Below are positions 11,105-21,880 of a stretch of DNA of 64,000 bases, in pieces; within the stretch, counting starts at the first letter, position 1; every line of letters starts with the position of its first letter. The stretch is from Parietaria judaica (lineage: Eukaryota > Streptophyta > Magnoliopsida > Rosales > Urticaceae), in NCBI GenBank assembly GCA_954871525.1, contig OX940865.1:13964606-14028605 (forward strand). Direction: 5' to 3'. The translations under genes and the position numbers were made by a program. Below the pieces are notes generated by a model. That model made no database searches, was not told the DNA's origin, and saw only the letters and a list, made by a program, of their open reading frames with translations.

Positions 11105-13615
11105 TTTCAGAGCTACACTATATAAGTGAAGTTACACTTTTGTAACTGAAGTTACACTTATGTAAATGGAGTTACACTGTTGTAACTGGAATTAAATTTT
11201 TGTAACCGAAGTTACACTTATGTAACTGGAGTTATACTTTTGTAACTCGAGTTACAATTGTGTAAGTGAAGTTACCCTTATGTAACTGGAGTTACACTTT
11301 TGTAACTGGAGCTACAATATTGTAATTCTAGTCGTATATAACTACATTTATGTTACATATTAATAGATTCTACATAAGAAATGATGCAAGTTTGTAAGTC
11401 AGAGAAACAATGTGTTTTTGCTCTTTTAGCGATAAAACAAAACGATATTAAAAGTGTATTTATTATGGAATCAAATTTCAATATATTTCTTAAAAAAATA
11501 ATTTAGTGGTTTTTCTTTATTGGAATTATTTTGGAAGTATTAAAACAATTTTTGTAACCGAAGTTACACTTATGTAACTGGAGTTACACTTGTGTAACTG
11601 GGGTTACACTTTTGTAATTGGAGTTACAATTTCGTAAGTCTAGTCATATATAATTACACTTATGTTACATAGTAAGAGATTCTACATAAGAGATTCCAAA
11701 GTTACATTATCGTAACTGAAGTTACACTAATTTAATTGGAATTAAATTTTTGTAACCGAAGTTACATTATCGTAACCAAAGTTACATTACGGTAACTAAA
11801 GTTACATTATCGTAACTGAAGTTACACTAATTTAATTGGAATTAAATTTTTGTAACCGAAGTTACATTATCGTAACCAAAGTTACATTATGGTAATCAAA
11901 GTTACATTATCGTAACTGAAGTTACACTAATTTAATTGGAATTAAATTCTTGTAACCAAAGTTACATTATCGTAACCAAAGTTACATTATGGTAACTAAA
12001 GTTACATTATCGTAACTGAAGTTACACTAATTTAATTGGAATTAAATTTTTGTAACCGAAGTTACATTATCGTAACCAAAGTTACATTATGGTAACCAAA
12101 GTTACATTATCGTAACTGAAGTTACACTAATTTAATTGGAATTAAATTTTTGTAACCGAAATTACATTATCGTAACCAAAGTTACATTATGGTAGCCAAA
12201 GTTACATTTATGTAACTGAAGTTACACGTTTGTATCTAAAGTTACACTTATGTAACTACAGTTACACTTATGTTGCAATTACAATCGTGTATCTAAAGTT
12301 ACAATAATGTAACACTTTTGTAACCAAAGTAACAATTTCAATATATTTGTTCAAATAATAATTTAGTGCTTTGGGAGTTAATTTGGAAGTATTAAAATAA
12401 TTTTTGTAACTGAAGCTACACTTTTGTAACTCAAGTTACATAAGTGTAACCGGTGTTACACTTTTGTAATAGGAGTTACACTTTTGTAATAAGGGCTTTT
12501 TAGCAAAGTACTCAAGTTGGGTGAAACTTTTTAAAAAAATACTCAAGAGTTTACAATAATTAAAGAAATATTCATTTGATCTTATATGGACAATTATGCG
12601 CTAAACACATTAGATACACTTATGTAACCTTCAGTTACAAACATGTAACTAAAGTTACATTTATGTAACTTCAGTTACACTTTGGTAACTGCAGTTACAC
12701 TTATGTAACTGCAGTTACACTTATGTAACTGCAGTTACACTTATGTAACTGCAGTTACACTTTAGTAACTAAAGTTACTAAAATTACATTTGTGTAACTA
12801 CAATTATACTTGGGTAACTGGAGTTACACTTATGTAACTAAAGTTACATTTGGGTAACTACAATTATACTTTTGTAACTGAAGTTACACTTATGTAACTT
12901 CAGTTACACTTTGGTAACTGCAGTTACACGTATGTAACTGAAGTTACACTTATGTAACTGAAGTTACACCTTAGTAACTAAAGTTACTAAAATTACATTT
13001 AGGTAACTACAATTATACTTGGGTAACTGGAGTTACACTTATGTAACTAAAGTTACATTTGGGTAACTACAATTATACTTTTGTAACTGAAGTTACACTT
13101 ATGTAACTTCAGTTACACTTTGGTAACTGCAGTTACACTTATGTAACAGCAGTTACACTTTAGTAACTGGCGTTACACTTTTGTTTTCATTTGCTACACT
13201 TATGTAACTTCAGTTACACTTTGGTAACTGCAGTTACACTTATGTAACTAAAGTTACACTTATGTAACTGCAGTTACACTTTAGTAACTGGCGTTACACT
13301 TTTGTTTTCATTTGCTGCAATGTGGTCAACTTTGGGTTGTTGATTGCAAACTCTTAGTTACACTTATATAACTGGAGTTACACTTATGTAACTACAGTTA
13401 CACTTACGTAACCCTATTTATCAAAGCTTAAATCTTTTTGGTTTTAATTTGCTGCAATGTGGTCAACTTTGGGTTGTTGATTTCAAACTCTTAGTTACAC
13501 CTATGTAATTGTAGTTACACTTGTGTAACTGGAGTTACACTTATGTAACTACAGTTACACTTACGTAACCCTATTTATCAAAGCTTAAATCTTCTTGATT
13601 TTAATTTGCTGCAAT
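11105..13615. repeat. Palindromic GTTAC/GTAAC minisatellite array
   Basis: Well over 100 units of about 18-20 bp, based on agttacacttatgtaact, which is nearly its own reverse complement. Sub-arrays show higher-order units: about 117 bp (gttacattatcgtaacc blocks with a ttaattggaattaaattt spacer) repeated between 11700 and 12200, and about 150-190 bp units at 13300-13600 with a ctgcaatgtggtcaacttt spacer. Non-repeat spacers at 11335-11545 and 12330-12410 are copies of each other. The array lies wholly inside the MULE. Confidence 0.9.
12487..12605 (+). repeat. Internal copy of the MULE terminal repeat
   Basis: Begins gggctttttagcaaagtact and follows the left terminal repeat of the element over about 110 bp in the same orientation, including the paired tactcaa words and the attcatttg block. 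It interrupts the palindromic array. It suggests that the element grew by nesting or internal duplication. Confidence 0.75.
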
Positions 13616-13896
13616 GTGATCAACTTTGGGTTGTTGATTTCAAACAATAATTAAGTGTCCGTATTAAAACAATAAAACCTCGGGAGCATTTTATAGACTC
13701 TCCAACCCGTTAAACATCGTTACGCAAACACTACAGTACAACTGTTCAAACCTCACCATACAAATATAAATATAAATAAAACTAATCTTTTTTCCATTAT
13801 AAACTCTAATGATCCATATGCATTGAACATTCAGAAGTCAGAACCAAGAGCCTAAAACTTAGTAACCAAAATATCAAACAATGGAAGAACTAATCA

Positions 13897-14110
13897 AATT
13901 AGTTCTTCTCCATCACCATCCTCTCGATCTCCTTCTCGTCCGGCAGCGGCACGTGCACCACGAACTCCCGCTCGCTCTCGTTCCGCTCCTTCAGTTCCCG
14001 CTCTCGCCGCTCCTCCTCTTCCTCCTCGAACAGAACCTCCCGCGCCGAGGCCGCCACCATCGCCACCTCCCCGCTCTTCACCGCCCACTCTTTTTTCTTC
14101 GCACCCCTTG
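13897..14110 (-). pseudogene. Captured fragment resembling splicing factor ISY1
   Basis: The minus strand encodes KSGEVAMVAASAREVLFEEE, an acidic/basic stretch, then EFVVHVPLPDEKEIERMVME and a stop. This matches, from memory, the C-terminal region of plant ISY1, a component of the Prp19-associated spliceosome complex. The normal protein continues past this point, so the copy is truncated at both ends. Identification rests on one conserved block. Confidence 0.55.
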
Positions 14111-14760
14111 TTGTAACTTTTCTCTGAAATCACACATATCCTTTTTAGCATGTGCATATATTTATATATATATATGTATGTATATTATTATATACGAGCA
14201 TTTGCACTGTATGTTACTTTGATGAGTTTGTATAATTGTGTATACATGTTAATGGAAAAGTTTTGTTTGGTGATAGCTATAAACTGGTTCTAAATTTTTT
14301 AAGGTTCTAATTCGAATAAGAAGGAAGTGATCATCTATTTACTCCACTACAAACATATCACTGTATATATATATCTATATAGTGTATAATGTCCTATTTT
14401 CAGGTTTAACGATGATAGATTAGGCCATATAATCGCAAATCAACAGATATAATGTCCTATTTTCAGGTAAAGTATCGAGACTGAATGTGTGAAACTTTGA
14501 AAAGTGAGCATATATGTCAAACTGCGTCCAAATGGTCAATCCGAAGAGGAGCAAAACAGCCTCAAGGCACACACCTTTTAAGCAAGCAATTGATCTCATT
14601 TACCAATTCAACCCCGGTTTCTACGGAAACAAACATCATGTTCTAAATCGGACATAGACAAGACAAGACATACACTGTTGTGTTGGAAACAGCTCATCAA
14701 TGAATGGCAAAATTGGGTAGAATAAAACATAGCAAGTAAGTACAAATACCCAATGTTCTT
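14111..14760. other. MULE interior, no gene seen
   Basis: AT-rich filler with TA microsatellite runs near 14160-14180 and 14365-14385. No coding region can be supported. Confidence 0.4.
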
Positions 14761-14894
14761 CATCATCATACCTCGTCTGTGTAATCACGGCGATTCAAAC
14801 GAAACCCAGAAATGTAAAGATGACAACAATTGCAGAGGTTTTTTCCATGGTATGTGCCACGCCCATAATCTATAAACCCGAACCGAATCCCGAA

Positions 14895-15050
14895 AACGCA
14901 CCTTACGAGGTAATCGGAGACGAGCTGCTTGGTCTTCTTGCCGAGAGTGTGCCAAATGGGATCTAACTGCCTCCTCACGATCTCTTCGAAGCAATTGAAC
15001 AGCCCATTCTCCACCGTCGAAGGAGCTCGGGGAAGGAGATCGTCGCAAGA
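14895..15050 (-). pseudogene. Captured fragment of UVH1/RAD1 (XPF-type repair nuclease)
   Basis: The minus strand reads LPRAPSTVENGLFNCFEEIV, then RRQLDPIWHTLGKKTKQLVS and DYLVR. This matches, from memory, a helicase-like part of plant UVH1, the XPF homologue of nucleotide excision repair. About nine residues expected between QLVSD and YLVR are missing, so a small internal deletion or a skipped exon piece is present. The nuclease and helix-hairpin-helix parts are absent. The fragment lies next to the right terminal repeat and is transcribed inward. Confidence 0.7.
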
Positions 15051-15260
15051 AGCTCGAATCAAACTATTGCAGAGAAGTAGCTCGAGAGAGAAAACGCGGG
15101 TTAGGGCTCGCGATTTGCAGAGGAGAACTCGAGAGAGAAAACGCGGGTTAGAGCTCGCGATTTGAGGAGAGATCGAGAGAGAAAACGCAGAGGAGAGCTC
15201 GAGAGGGGGGAAACGCAGAGTTAGGCTCGAGAGAGAAAGAGAGCTCGAGAGGGGAAGAGG
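15050..15260. repeat. Tandem ctcgagagagaaaacgc repeats
   Basis: A unit of about 50 bp built on ctcgagagagaaaacgcggg and gctcgcgattt is repeated two full times, then degrades into ctcgagag words. It sits between the UVH1-like piece and the right terminal repeat. Confidence 0.75.
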
Positions 15261-15393
15261 CAGAATCAGGGTGTGAGGGTAATTAGGGAAAACAAAATAT
15301 AAAATGAGTATAATATAGATTATGTAAACCTTGAGTACTTTTTTAAATAGTTTGATTATCATTGAGGCTTTTGCTAATAATCCCTTAAATATT

Positions 15394-15934
15394 TAATCTT
15401 TCAAGAAAAAATCAAATCGAATTCCAATCAATTATTCTGTTGTTTTATTTAAAAAAAAAACAGAAATGTGTACCAAACAGTTATTTCAAAACAACTCAAA
15501 AGTCTTTTACACTACAACTATAAAATTCTGAATAAAGAAAACAAAAACAGTTTAAGTTGTCTACCAAACATTACCAAAAAGACTTTTAATTTTCTTAATT
15601 CTAAAATCATAAGTACGATACTAATTAAATTTAAGATCGAAAATGAAGATGATTAAGCAATTTAGAACATGTGCTTATTAAACACATTTTTTAATCTTTC
15701 AAATAAAATCATTGAACAGCCTTTTGAAGGTAATTATTCTCAATTTACAAGATTTCTTGTCTATCTCCTCTAATAAATTAGAATTTCTTCTTAATTGTGT
15801 ATTTAGTCGGATCCATATATTTTTTAAGTAAAATGATGGAAGCTCAGAATCTCGCAAAGTGAAGTCGAATCCTAATTAAGTTGGCAATCGATAAATATTA
15901 AGAAAGAAAAAAAAAGGGGCTTAAATAATATAAA
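15394..15934. other. Intergenic, no gene seen
   Basis: AT-rich spacer between the MULE and the fold-back element. It contains only chance open frames. Confidence 0.5.
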
Positions 15935-16303
15935 GGGTAATTTTAAGTTAAAGTACCCAATGATTTTATTTTTCGCGGCTAAAGTACCTAAGCTGCATTT
16001 CACTACTTTGACCATGGAACACCGTCAAATATCATAAGCCAAATGTTAGCATCGTCCCACGTGGCGCCACTCACGATGCCGCGTCCTCCCTCCTCACGAA
16101 AAGGGTTAAGCGAGGAGGGAGGACGTGACATCGTGTGTGGCGCCACGTGGGACGACACTAACGATCGCTTCTGATATTTGACGGGGTGTCATGGTCAACA
16201 TATCGAAATGCAGCTTATGTACTTTAGCCGCAAAAAAAATCAATGAGCATATAGCTCAATTTTTTTAAAAAAAAATATTGAGTACTTTTGCCTAAAATTA
16301 CCC
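15935..16303. mobile_element. Fold-back MITE (MULE-like)
   Basis: Two inverted arms of about 165 bp start gggtaattttaagttaaag and, in reverse complement, gggtaattttaggcaaaag. They share gcggctaaagtac, tgcatttc, cgtcccacgtggcgccac and cctccctcctc words. The centre is near 16100-16125. The right arm carries about 35 bp extra. The flanks show only an imperfect 7/8 A/T-rich match (aatataaa / aaaataaa), so the target duplication is uncertain. Confidence 0.7.
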
Positions 16304-16758
16304 AAAATAAAACTATGATTGCAAAAAACAGTATATTTTAAATAAAATTGTAAATGGTAATCTGCTGAACTGAAAGTTTCACATTTATTAATGTCAAGAG
16401 TCTAGATAGCAAAGAAATAAAAACCACCGATAAATATTTCAAAAATATTAACAATATTCACATACGACAAACATAAGCTCATCCAAATACAACTATATAT
16501 ATATATATATAAATATCGAAGCTCCATAAGAAGAAGTTGTTCTTGATTCAGTATTCTCACCTACTCCGATTGGACTCGGCGACACGGAAGCTACGGTTCT
16601 TCATGCCTCAGGTTGGTTGGTTTTCACTTCCTCAATTCTCTTCTGATTTCTTCGGTTCGGTCCGACATTGTTGCCTGTGCTTCTTCTGGATCGTTTCCAG
16701 TTTGTTTTCCTCTTTTCATGGATCGATTTCGTTGATTCCAGGTTGAGAGCGAGGAAAA
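16304..16758. promoter_or_regulatory. Upstream region of the RMR gene
   Basis: AT-rich. A TATATA run near 16495-16512 lies about 250 bp before the start codon and may be the TATA region. The stretch 16540-16758 is richer in C/T and is probably 5' UTR. Confidence 0.35.
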
Positions 16759-18486
16759 ATGAGGGTCGATTTGGTTTGGATGCTGTTGCTCTTCGCGTTT
16801 GCTTTCGATTGGAGCCGATTGAGCTCAGCTACGATTCTTCTCAAGTCCTCGTCCGTCTCGTTCCCTGATCTTCCAGCTAAATTTGGTACTTCTTCCTCTT
16901 GCTGAATCTGTACTTCTGTGGTGTTTGGTTGCCGAGAAAATGCTCCGGGGAGCGAGAAGATGTTGATGTTCGTTTCCTTTTTTGGCTTTGTTCTTGCTAG
17001 CTCTTGGCATCAACAGCTCCGGGATTTGCGGAGCGTTGTTTGTGGCGGATCCTCTAGATGCTTGCCGTCCGCTGAAGAACCGTGTTCTGCGGGAGAAAAC
17101 CGGTGATGGAGTCAGTTTCCTGCTGATTGTTCGGGGGGAATGCGCTTTCACGGAGAAGGTTAAGAACGCGCAAGATGCCGGGTTTCAAGCCGCCATTGTT
17201 CATGACAATCAGGAAAAAGGGAATTTGGTCTACAGTGAGTTCTTTTAGCTGATTCAACTTCAAGTTTAGTTCAGTGTTTATTGCTAATTTTAGGTATATG
17301 CTCTATCTATAAAACAATTGTCACACATGGAAATGCACAAAATGAGAGAATGAGAGTATGCTAGTGACTAGTGTTTTGGTCCCGAGTTAAGGGTCTCGTC
17401 AGGGGTTTGATTAAACCCGGTAAAACTCTCTTTCTCTACGGTGTCTACCCTTAAATAAGTCAAATAACAAGACATATATAAAACACAGATTAAGTCATCA
17501 TTCGGTATTGCCTTCGGTTAGACTAGTCTCCACAGAGTTTCTGTTCTCATTTTCTGTACTTTTGCAGTGATGATAAACCGAGAAAACGTTACGGTGAATG
17601 CCGTGTTTGTTTCCAAGGAAGCCGGTGAGTATCTTAAGGAACATGGCGAGGGGAAAGAAGGTGAATGCTGCATATTCCCGTTCGACAGTGGAACAGCTTG
17701 GACTGTGCTGGCGATATCTTTTATCTCGTTTCTTGTAATATGCTCTATTTTGGTAATCGCGATATTCATGCCGAGGCATTGGCTAAATTCACGAGGAAGG
17801 AATAACACCCATAAGAACATCGATGCGAAGATGGTGGAAGCGTTACCGTGTTTCGCGTTCAGTACCGCTTCACCTTCAAATGACTGTCAAGGTGGAGAAA
17901 CTTGTGCCATTTGCCTTGAAGATTACAAAGACGGAGAGGTCCTCAAAGTTCTTCCTTGCCGGCACGGTAGACTTTCATGTTATTGTATTAAATTATCCAG
18001 TTTATAGCGATTTACTCCTTGTTGATTTAGCATTTTGAAATGGTGCTTTACTTTCAGAGTTTCATTCAACTTGTGTGGACTCTTGGCTCACTAAATGGGG
18101 AACGTTTTGCCCCGTGTGCAAACACGATATGAGAACCAAATCCAGATGTTTCGAGGTATATATTAATAGCTATTTGGTGACTTTGAAGTCAAGATTATCG
18201 AATTTCTTGACCGTTCTCTCGAATACGTCAACATAGATGTCTGAACTTTTTGCTTACATGATTATGATAAAACTCAGACTTAGGCTTCATCCGATAGTGA
18301 GAAAAGTGATAGGGGCCGGTTTGTTATTTTTAGTTATTTAAGACCTGTATTAACTAATTAGTCATTAGTTTGGTAGAGACGGTAATTTGAAAAAAGAGCA
18401 AAAGTAACTTTCCGGTTCGAATCAGTTTCACCCCTTATTTTTATTTTCTTTTTCTTTTTCAGGTGAAAAGAAGAATCTGGCTGTAA
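16759..18486 (+). CDS. RMR: RMR-type E3 ligase (PA domain, TM, RING-H2)
   Basis: Five exons (16759-16885, 17001-17234, 17568-17966, 18058-18155, 18463-18486) give 293 residues, close to the length recalled for Arabidopsis RMR1. Order seen: signal peptide ([12 protein letters not shown]), luminal protease-associated domain at about residues 40-150 ([35 protein letters not shown]), one transmembrane helix near 165-188, and a cytosolic RING-H2 near 231-275 with all ligands (CAIC, CRH, H, C, CPVC). The family works as a sorting receptor for protein storage vacuoles and as a membrane ubiquitin ligase. The first acceptor was chosen at 17000, because the later AG at 17017 breaks the frame. The cytosolic tail after the RING is very short ([16 protein letters not shown]). 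Intron 2 contains a stretch near 17340-17470 that may be a degenerate SINE. Confidence 0.88.
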
Positions 18487-20534
18487 TTAGTGCTTGATTA
18501 AAAATGGAATTCAACAAGCTAGCGGTTGGAGATGAATTCTCGGAATGTTGAAGTAGAGTGAAAATCTTCGACACCACAAAAGGCTTTTGATTTCATCTCA
18601 GCCGTTTATATCATCGGTATGTATTTTGATCGTCGGGTTCGCCTTGAAAAGCTTCTACCAAAAGGTATCTAATATCAGCGATGCAGATTATAATAATATT
18701 GCTTTTTGCTGCTGGAATTAGTCTTTCGAAGCGTCTTCTTCGAGCTTTAGTTCCGTTTGGGCGTAGTTGAGTTTGAAGGACTGGTCGGGTCTTGTACATG
18801 TTTCTGTAAATCTGTGGGAGTTAATAGGTAGACTTATGTAGTTATATATTGGATGGCTATGATTATTGACCAAAGATTTAGCATTTATCTGTGTTGAGGA
18901 ATGCAAAATTGCTCAAATCAGTCCCTTTACTCAAGAAAATATTCAATTTTGCAAAAATAATAAATTAAGAGACTTAATAGTTAATACACTTATTAAAAAG
19001 AAATTGCATTCATTTGCGGAGTTAAGTGTACACGTTTCACACGATCGTGACTGTATTTTTGTCCGTACGTAGCTTTTAACTTTGTAATTTTGTTCATTAT
19101 GTAACCGTCAAGGTTACCATGACGTACTTCTGTAAAATTAGTGAAACGGCAAGTGCTACATAAGAACAAGTTTATGAAGTCGGAGGTGCGTGATATAGTA
19201 ATTTTACAAAGTAAAAAGGCGGTAGAGGGGTACGAATACAAAATGAAAGTTTTTCATCCTATGAACTAATTAAACATGTGATTTGCCTACTGCCTATATG
19301 AAGTTTTCTAGTTTAATCACCACTTTATATGTAAGTATAATACTAAATTAACACTTTTTATTTTCCTTCTTTAAACAAAGACGCAAATGTGAAAATTATG
19401 GTCCAAATTTGACAAACTTTTTTCATGTCTAGACTTCCAACAGAACAGTGGATCATCATAATCACAGTACTTATTGTAGAAATAATTATTGATGTATAAT
19501 GGAGTATAGTTCTGTTTATTTGGTAACAACAAATCATTAAATAGAATTTAATCACATTCCTATTTAGGAAGTAAATAGATACATATGTATACTTCACTTT
19601 AATGGTCAGTGGCCCATTTAAATAGATTAGGCAATTTCTCTTCTTACGTACTTTTCTTAATCGCTTTAATTATGCTCTAATTGAAACTGATATTGATATT
19701 TGATATAATAAATGCGTTTACACAAGTTGGTTCTCTCTAATAGAAGAGAAAACGACATCAATACTACCATCACTACATTACGTCTAGTTTTAGGCTTGGC
19801 GCGAAACACCATTACAAAATAAATAAAAATCATGCTCCGATTATATGAGTTTATTGATGAATAATGTAATTTTCAGGATAAGTGTTTTATATGAATGAGT
19901 TTACGAACAAAATATTAAATTTAACTTTCAGATTTAGGGTACTACTACTTTCAACTTGTTTCAAGTGGGATCTAAATTGCAACTAATAGTTAAGTACATT
20001 GATTAATCCTCAAACCAAGAGTGAGATTCATCAAGATGTATAGAATGGATCTACTATAAAAGATCATGAAGATAAAGTCGAAGAAGATGATTTAAACCGT
20101 GTTTTATGTAAAGATGTAATTTTTGGGTCCGTATAAAATACAACGCAAGAAATTCTTAATGTATTATGGAAGTTTAAGCGTAGAGTTGGAATTCGGGAAG
20201 GCATGCATTTAAAGAAAAATCTAGTAAATTTTGATTTATTTTTCGAAAAGCATTGTAATTAAGTTTTTTTTTTTTTTTCCTATATTGAATTATTAGTTAG
20301 CATTTAAAAAAGAAACTATTATATCATCAATTTGGCGATATAGCGAATACCACGTTTGCTCCGAGTTGGACTATACAAAAATGTAATTCATATTAGTTTA
20401 TCCAGATTCTAATCTTAAGTCTACGTAATGGTATAAGTAGATCTACTTTAGAAACAGACAAAAGAAGAAGCCAAATAGCGAAAACACGTGGTCATTAAAC
20501 ACGTGTACGACGAAAAAGAACCCTGAATGTTATT
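18487..20534. other. Intergenic, no gene seen
   Basis: About 2 kb of AT-rich DNA after the RMR gene. The first 350 bases are likely 3' UTR and terminator. The rest has no supported gene, RNA or element; the open frames are short and AT-driven. Confidence 0.5.
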
Positions 20535-20863
20535 GGGCCCGTTTGACACAATTTATTTTTTTCAAAAATTATTTTTAGTTTATATTTTTAAAAACAAAAT
20601 TATTTATAAAATAGCTATCGTTGGTAACAAAAACTGATTTAGCGTTTGGTAACAAAATTATTTAGGCTAAAAAGACTAAAATAGACTAAAACCGTATTTT
20701 TGTTTTTAGAAAAAACCACAAGCTACGGATTCTAGCTTTTACGATTCATGCAAAAAAATCTAAAATTGACTTTGTGTTTTTTGGAAAAACAATTTTACCA
20801 ACACACATGAAAAGCGGTTTAGTTTATTTAAAAACAAAAACATGACTAAAGCCAAACGCACCC
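20535..20863. mobile_element. Small TIR element (MITE)
   Basis: Ends gggcccgtttgacaca and, in reverse complement of the right end, gggtgcgtttggctttag form inverted repeats about 330 bp apart. The interior is A/T-rich with paired aaaacaaaa / ttttttgtttt words. The flanks share only att (20532-20534, 20864-20866), so a 3-bp target duplication (PIF/Harbinger style) is possible but weak. Confidence 0.55.
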
Positions 20864-20938
20864 ATTATTGTTATTAATATGATTCATGAAGTAAGCAAAC
20901 TATAAACTTGACATATATTTGGTTAAGGGTAAACTGCG

Positions 20939-21880
20939 GCTAATGTACATAATGTTTGATTTTCTGCGAATTATGTATCCAATGTTTATTTTCGGCGGCT
21001 AATGTACCCAATGTTTGATCCGATAGATATTTTCGTGTTTTCTCTCAGTTGACCGTTAGAGAGTCATTCATCCTCTATATGTACACTTTTTGTATTTTTT
21101 TACATAACTCACTCATTTTTTGTCCAAATTTTATACACGACCTATGGTTGGAAAGATAAGAGATAAATCTACAACTTTGGTGTTTTAAATTTTTTAAAAA
21201 CACTTTCTTAAAATTATGAAATTTCAATTACAACGTAAAACTGGACATTAGTTTTAATGCAAAATATTTGTTTCGAACAAATTTTAATATACTTAATGAC
21301 TTTTTATGATGAAATGTAAAGCTAAAAAGTTGTGGATAAAGTTTTTATCTTTCCAAAAATGTTTATTTATAAATTTTGGACAAAAAATGAGTGAGTTCTG
21401 CCAAAAATATGAAAGATTATTTCACATCACATCTTTCATATTTTTGGCATAACTCACTCATTTTTTGTCCAAAATTTATAAATAAATACCCGTTAGAAAG
21501 ATAAAATGTTTATCTATAAATTTTTACTTTTAAGTTTCATCATAAAAAGTCATTAAGTATATTAAAATTTGCTCGAAACAAATATTTTGCATTAAACTAA
21601 TGTCCAATTTTACGTTGTGTTTGAAATTTCGTATTTTTATAAAACTGATTTTACAAAACTTAAGACACCAAAGTTGTCGATCTATCTCTTATCTTTCCAA
21701 CCATAGGTTGTGCATTAAATTTGGACAAAAAATGAGTGAGTTATGTCAAAAATACGAAAAGTGTACATATAGAGGAGCATAACTCTCTAACGGTCAAGTG
21801 ACGGAAAACACGAAAATATCTAACAGATCAAACATTGGGTACATTACCTGCCGAAAATAAGCATTAGGTACATAATCCAC
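20939..21880. mobile_element. Large fold-back element (arms of about 450 bp)
   Basis: The left arm of about 20966-21417 is the reverse complement of about 21432-21874, with only about 14 bp of spacer. Matching landmarks include taatgtacccaatgtttgat, ttttcgtgttttc, catatgtacact-like words, cataactcactcattttttg, ttaatatacttaatgac and gccaaaaatatgaaagat. The outer ends hold a short internal repeat of the form taatgta.ccaatgttt (three copies left, two right). No coding capacity. The gcggctaatgtac words resemble those of the fold-back element at 15935, so they may share a MULE-type ancestry. Confidence 0.8.

Larger units (their letters stand above)
9283..15393. mobile_element. Pack-MULE-like element carrying host gene fragments
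   Basis: The element is 9292-15384 (6093 bp). It is flanked by a perfect 9-bp target duplication ttaaatatt (9283-9291 and 15385-15393), the size typical of Mutator-like elements. Its ends are long diverged inverted repeats of about 100 bp starting gggcttattagcaaaa and, in reverse complement on the right, gggattattagcaaaa. No transposase is seen, so it is non-autonomous. The interior holds pieces of at least four unrelated plant genes: adenylate kinase 6 and lipoxygenase on +, ISY1-like and UVH1/XPF-like on -. It also holds a large palindromic minisatellite. The captured pieces are GC-rich against an AT-rich background, and the two outermost ones have their 5' ends facing the terminal repeats, as reported for Pack-MULEs. 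Confidence 0.88.

Noticed and set aside
11105..13615. Regular short repeats with similar spacers, reminiscent of a CRISPR array
   Set aside because: The units are contiguous near-palindromes without unique spacers, in a plant nuclear sequence inside a DNA transposon.
12487..15384. A separate shorter MULE bounded by the internal and right terminal repeats
   Set aside because: The bases before 12487 do not match the right target duplication ttaaatatt, while those at 9283-9291 match perfectly, so the outer pair is the real insertion.
17340..17470. SINE-like block in RMR intron 2 (tgctagtgactagtg ... gggtttgatt)
   Set aside because: A-box and B-box resemblance is weak and no flanking duplication was found.
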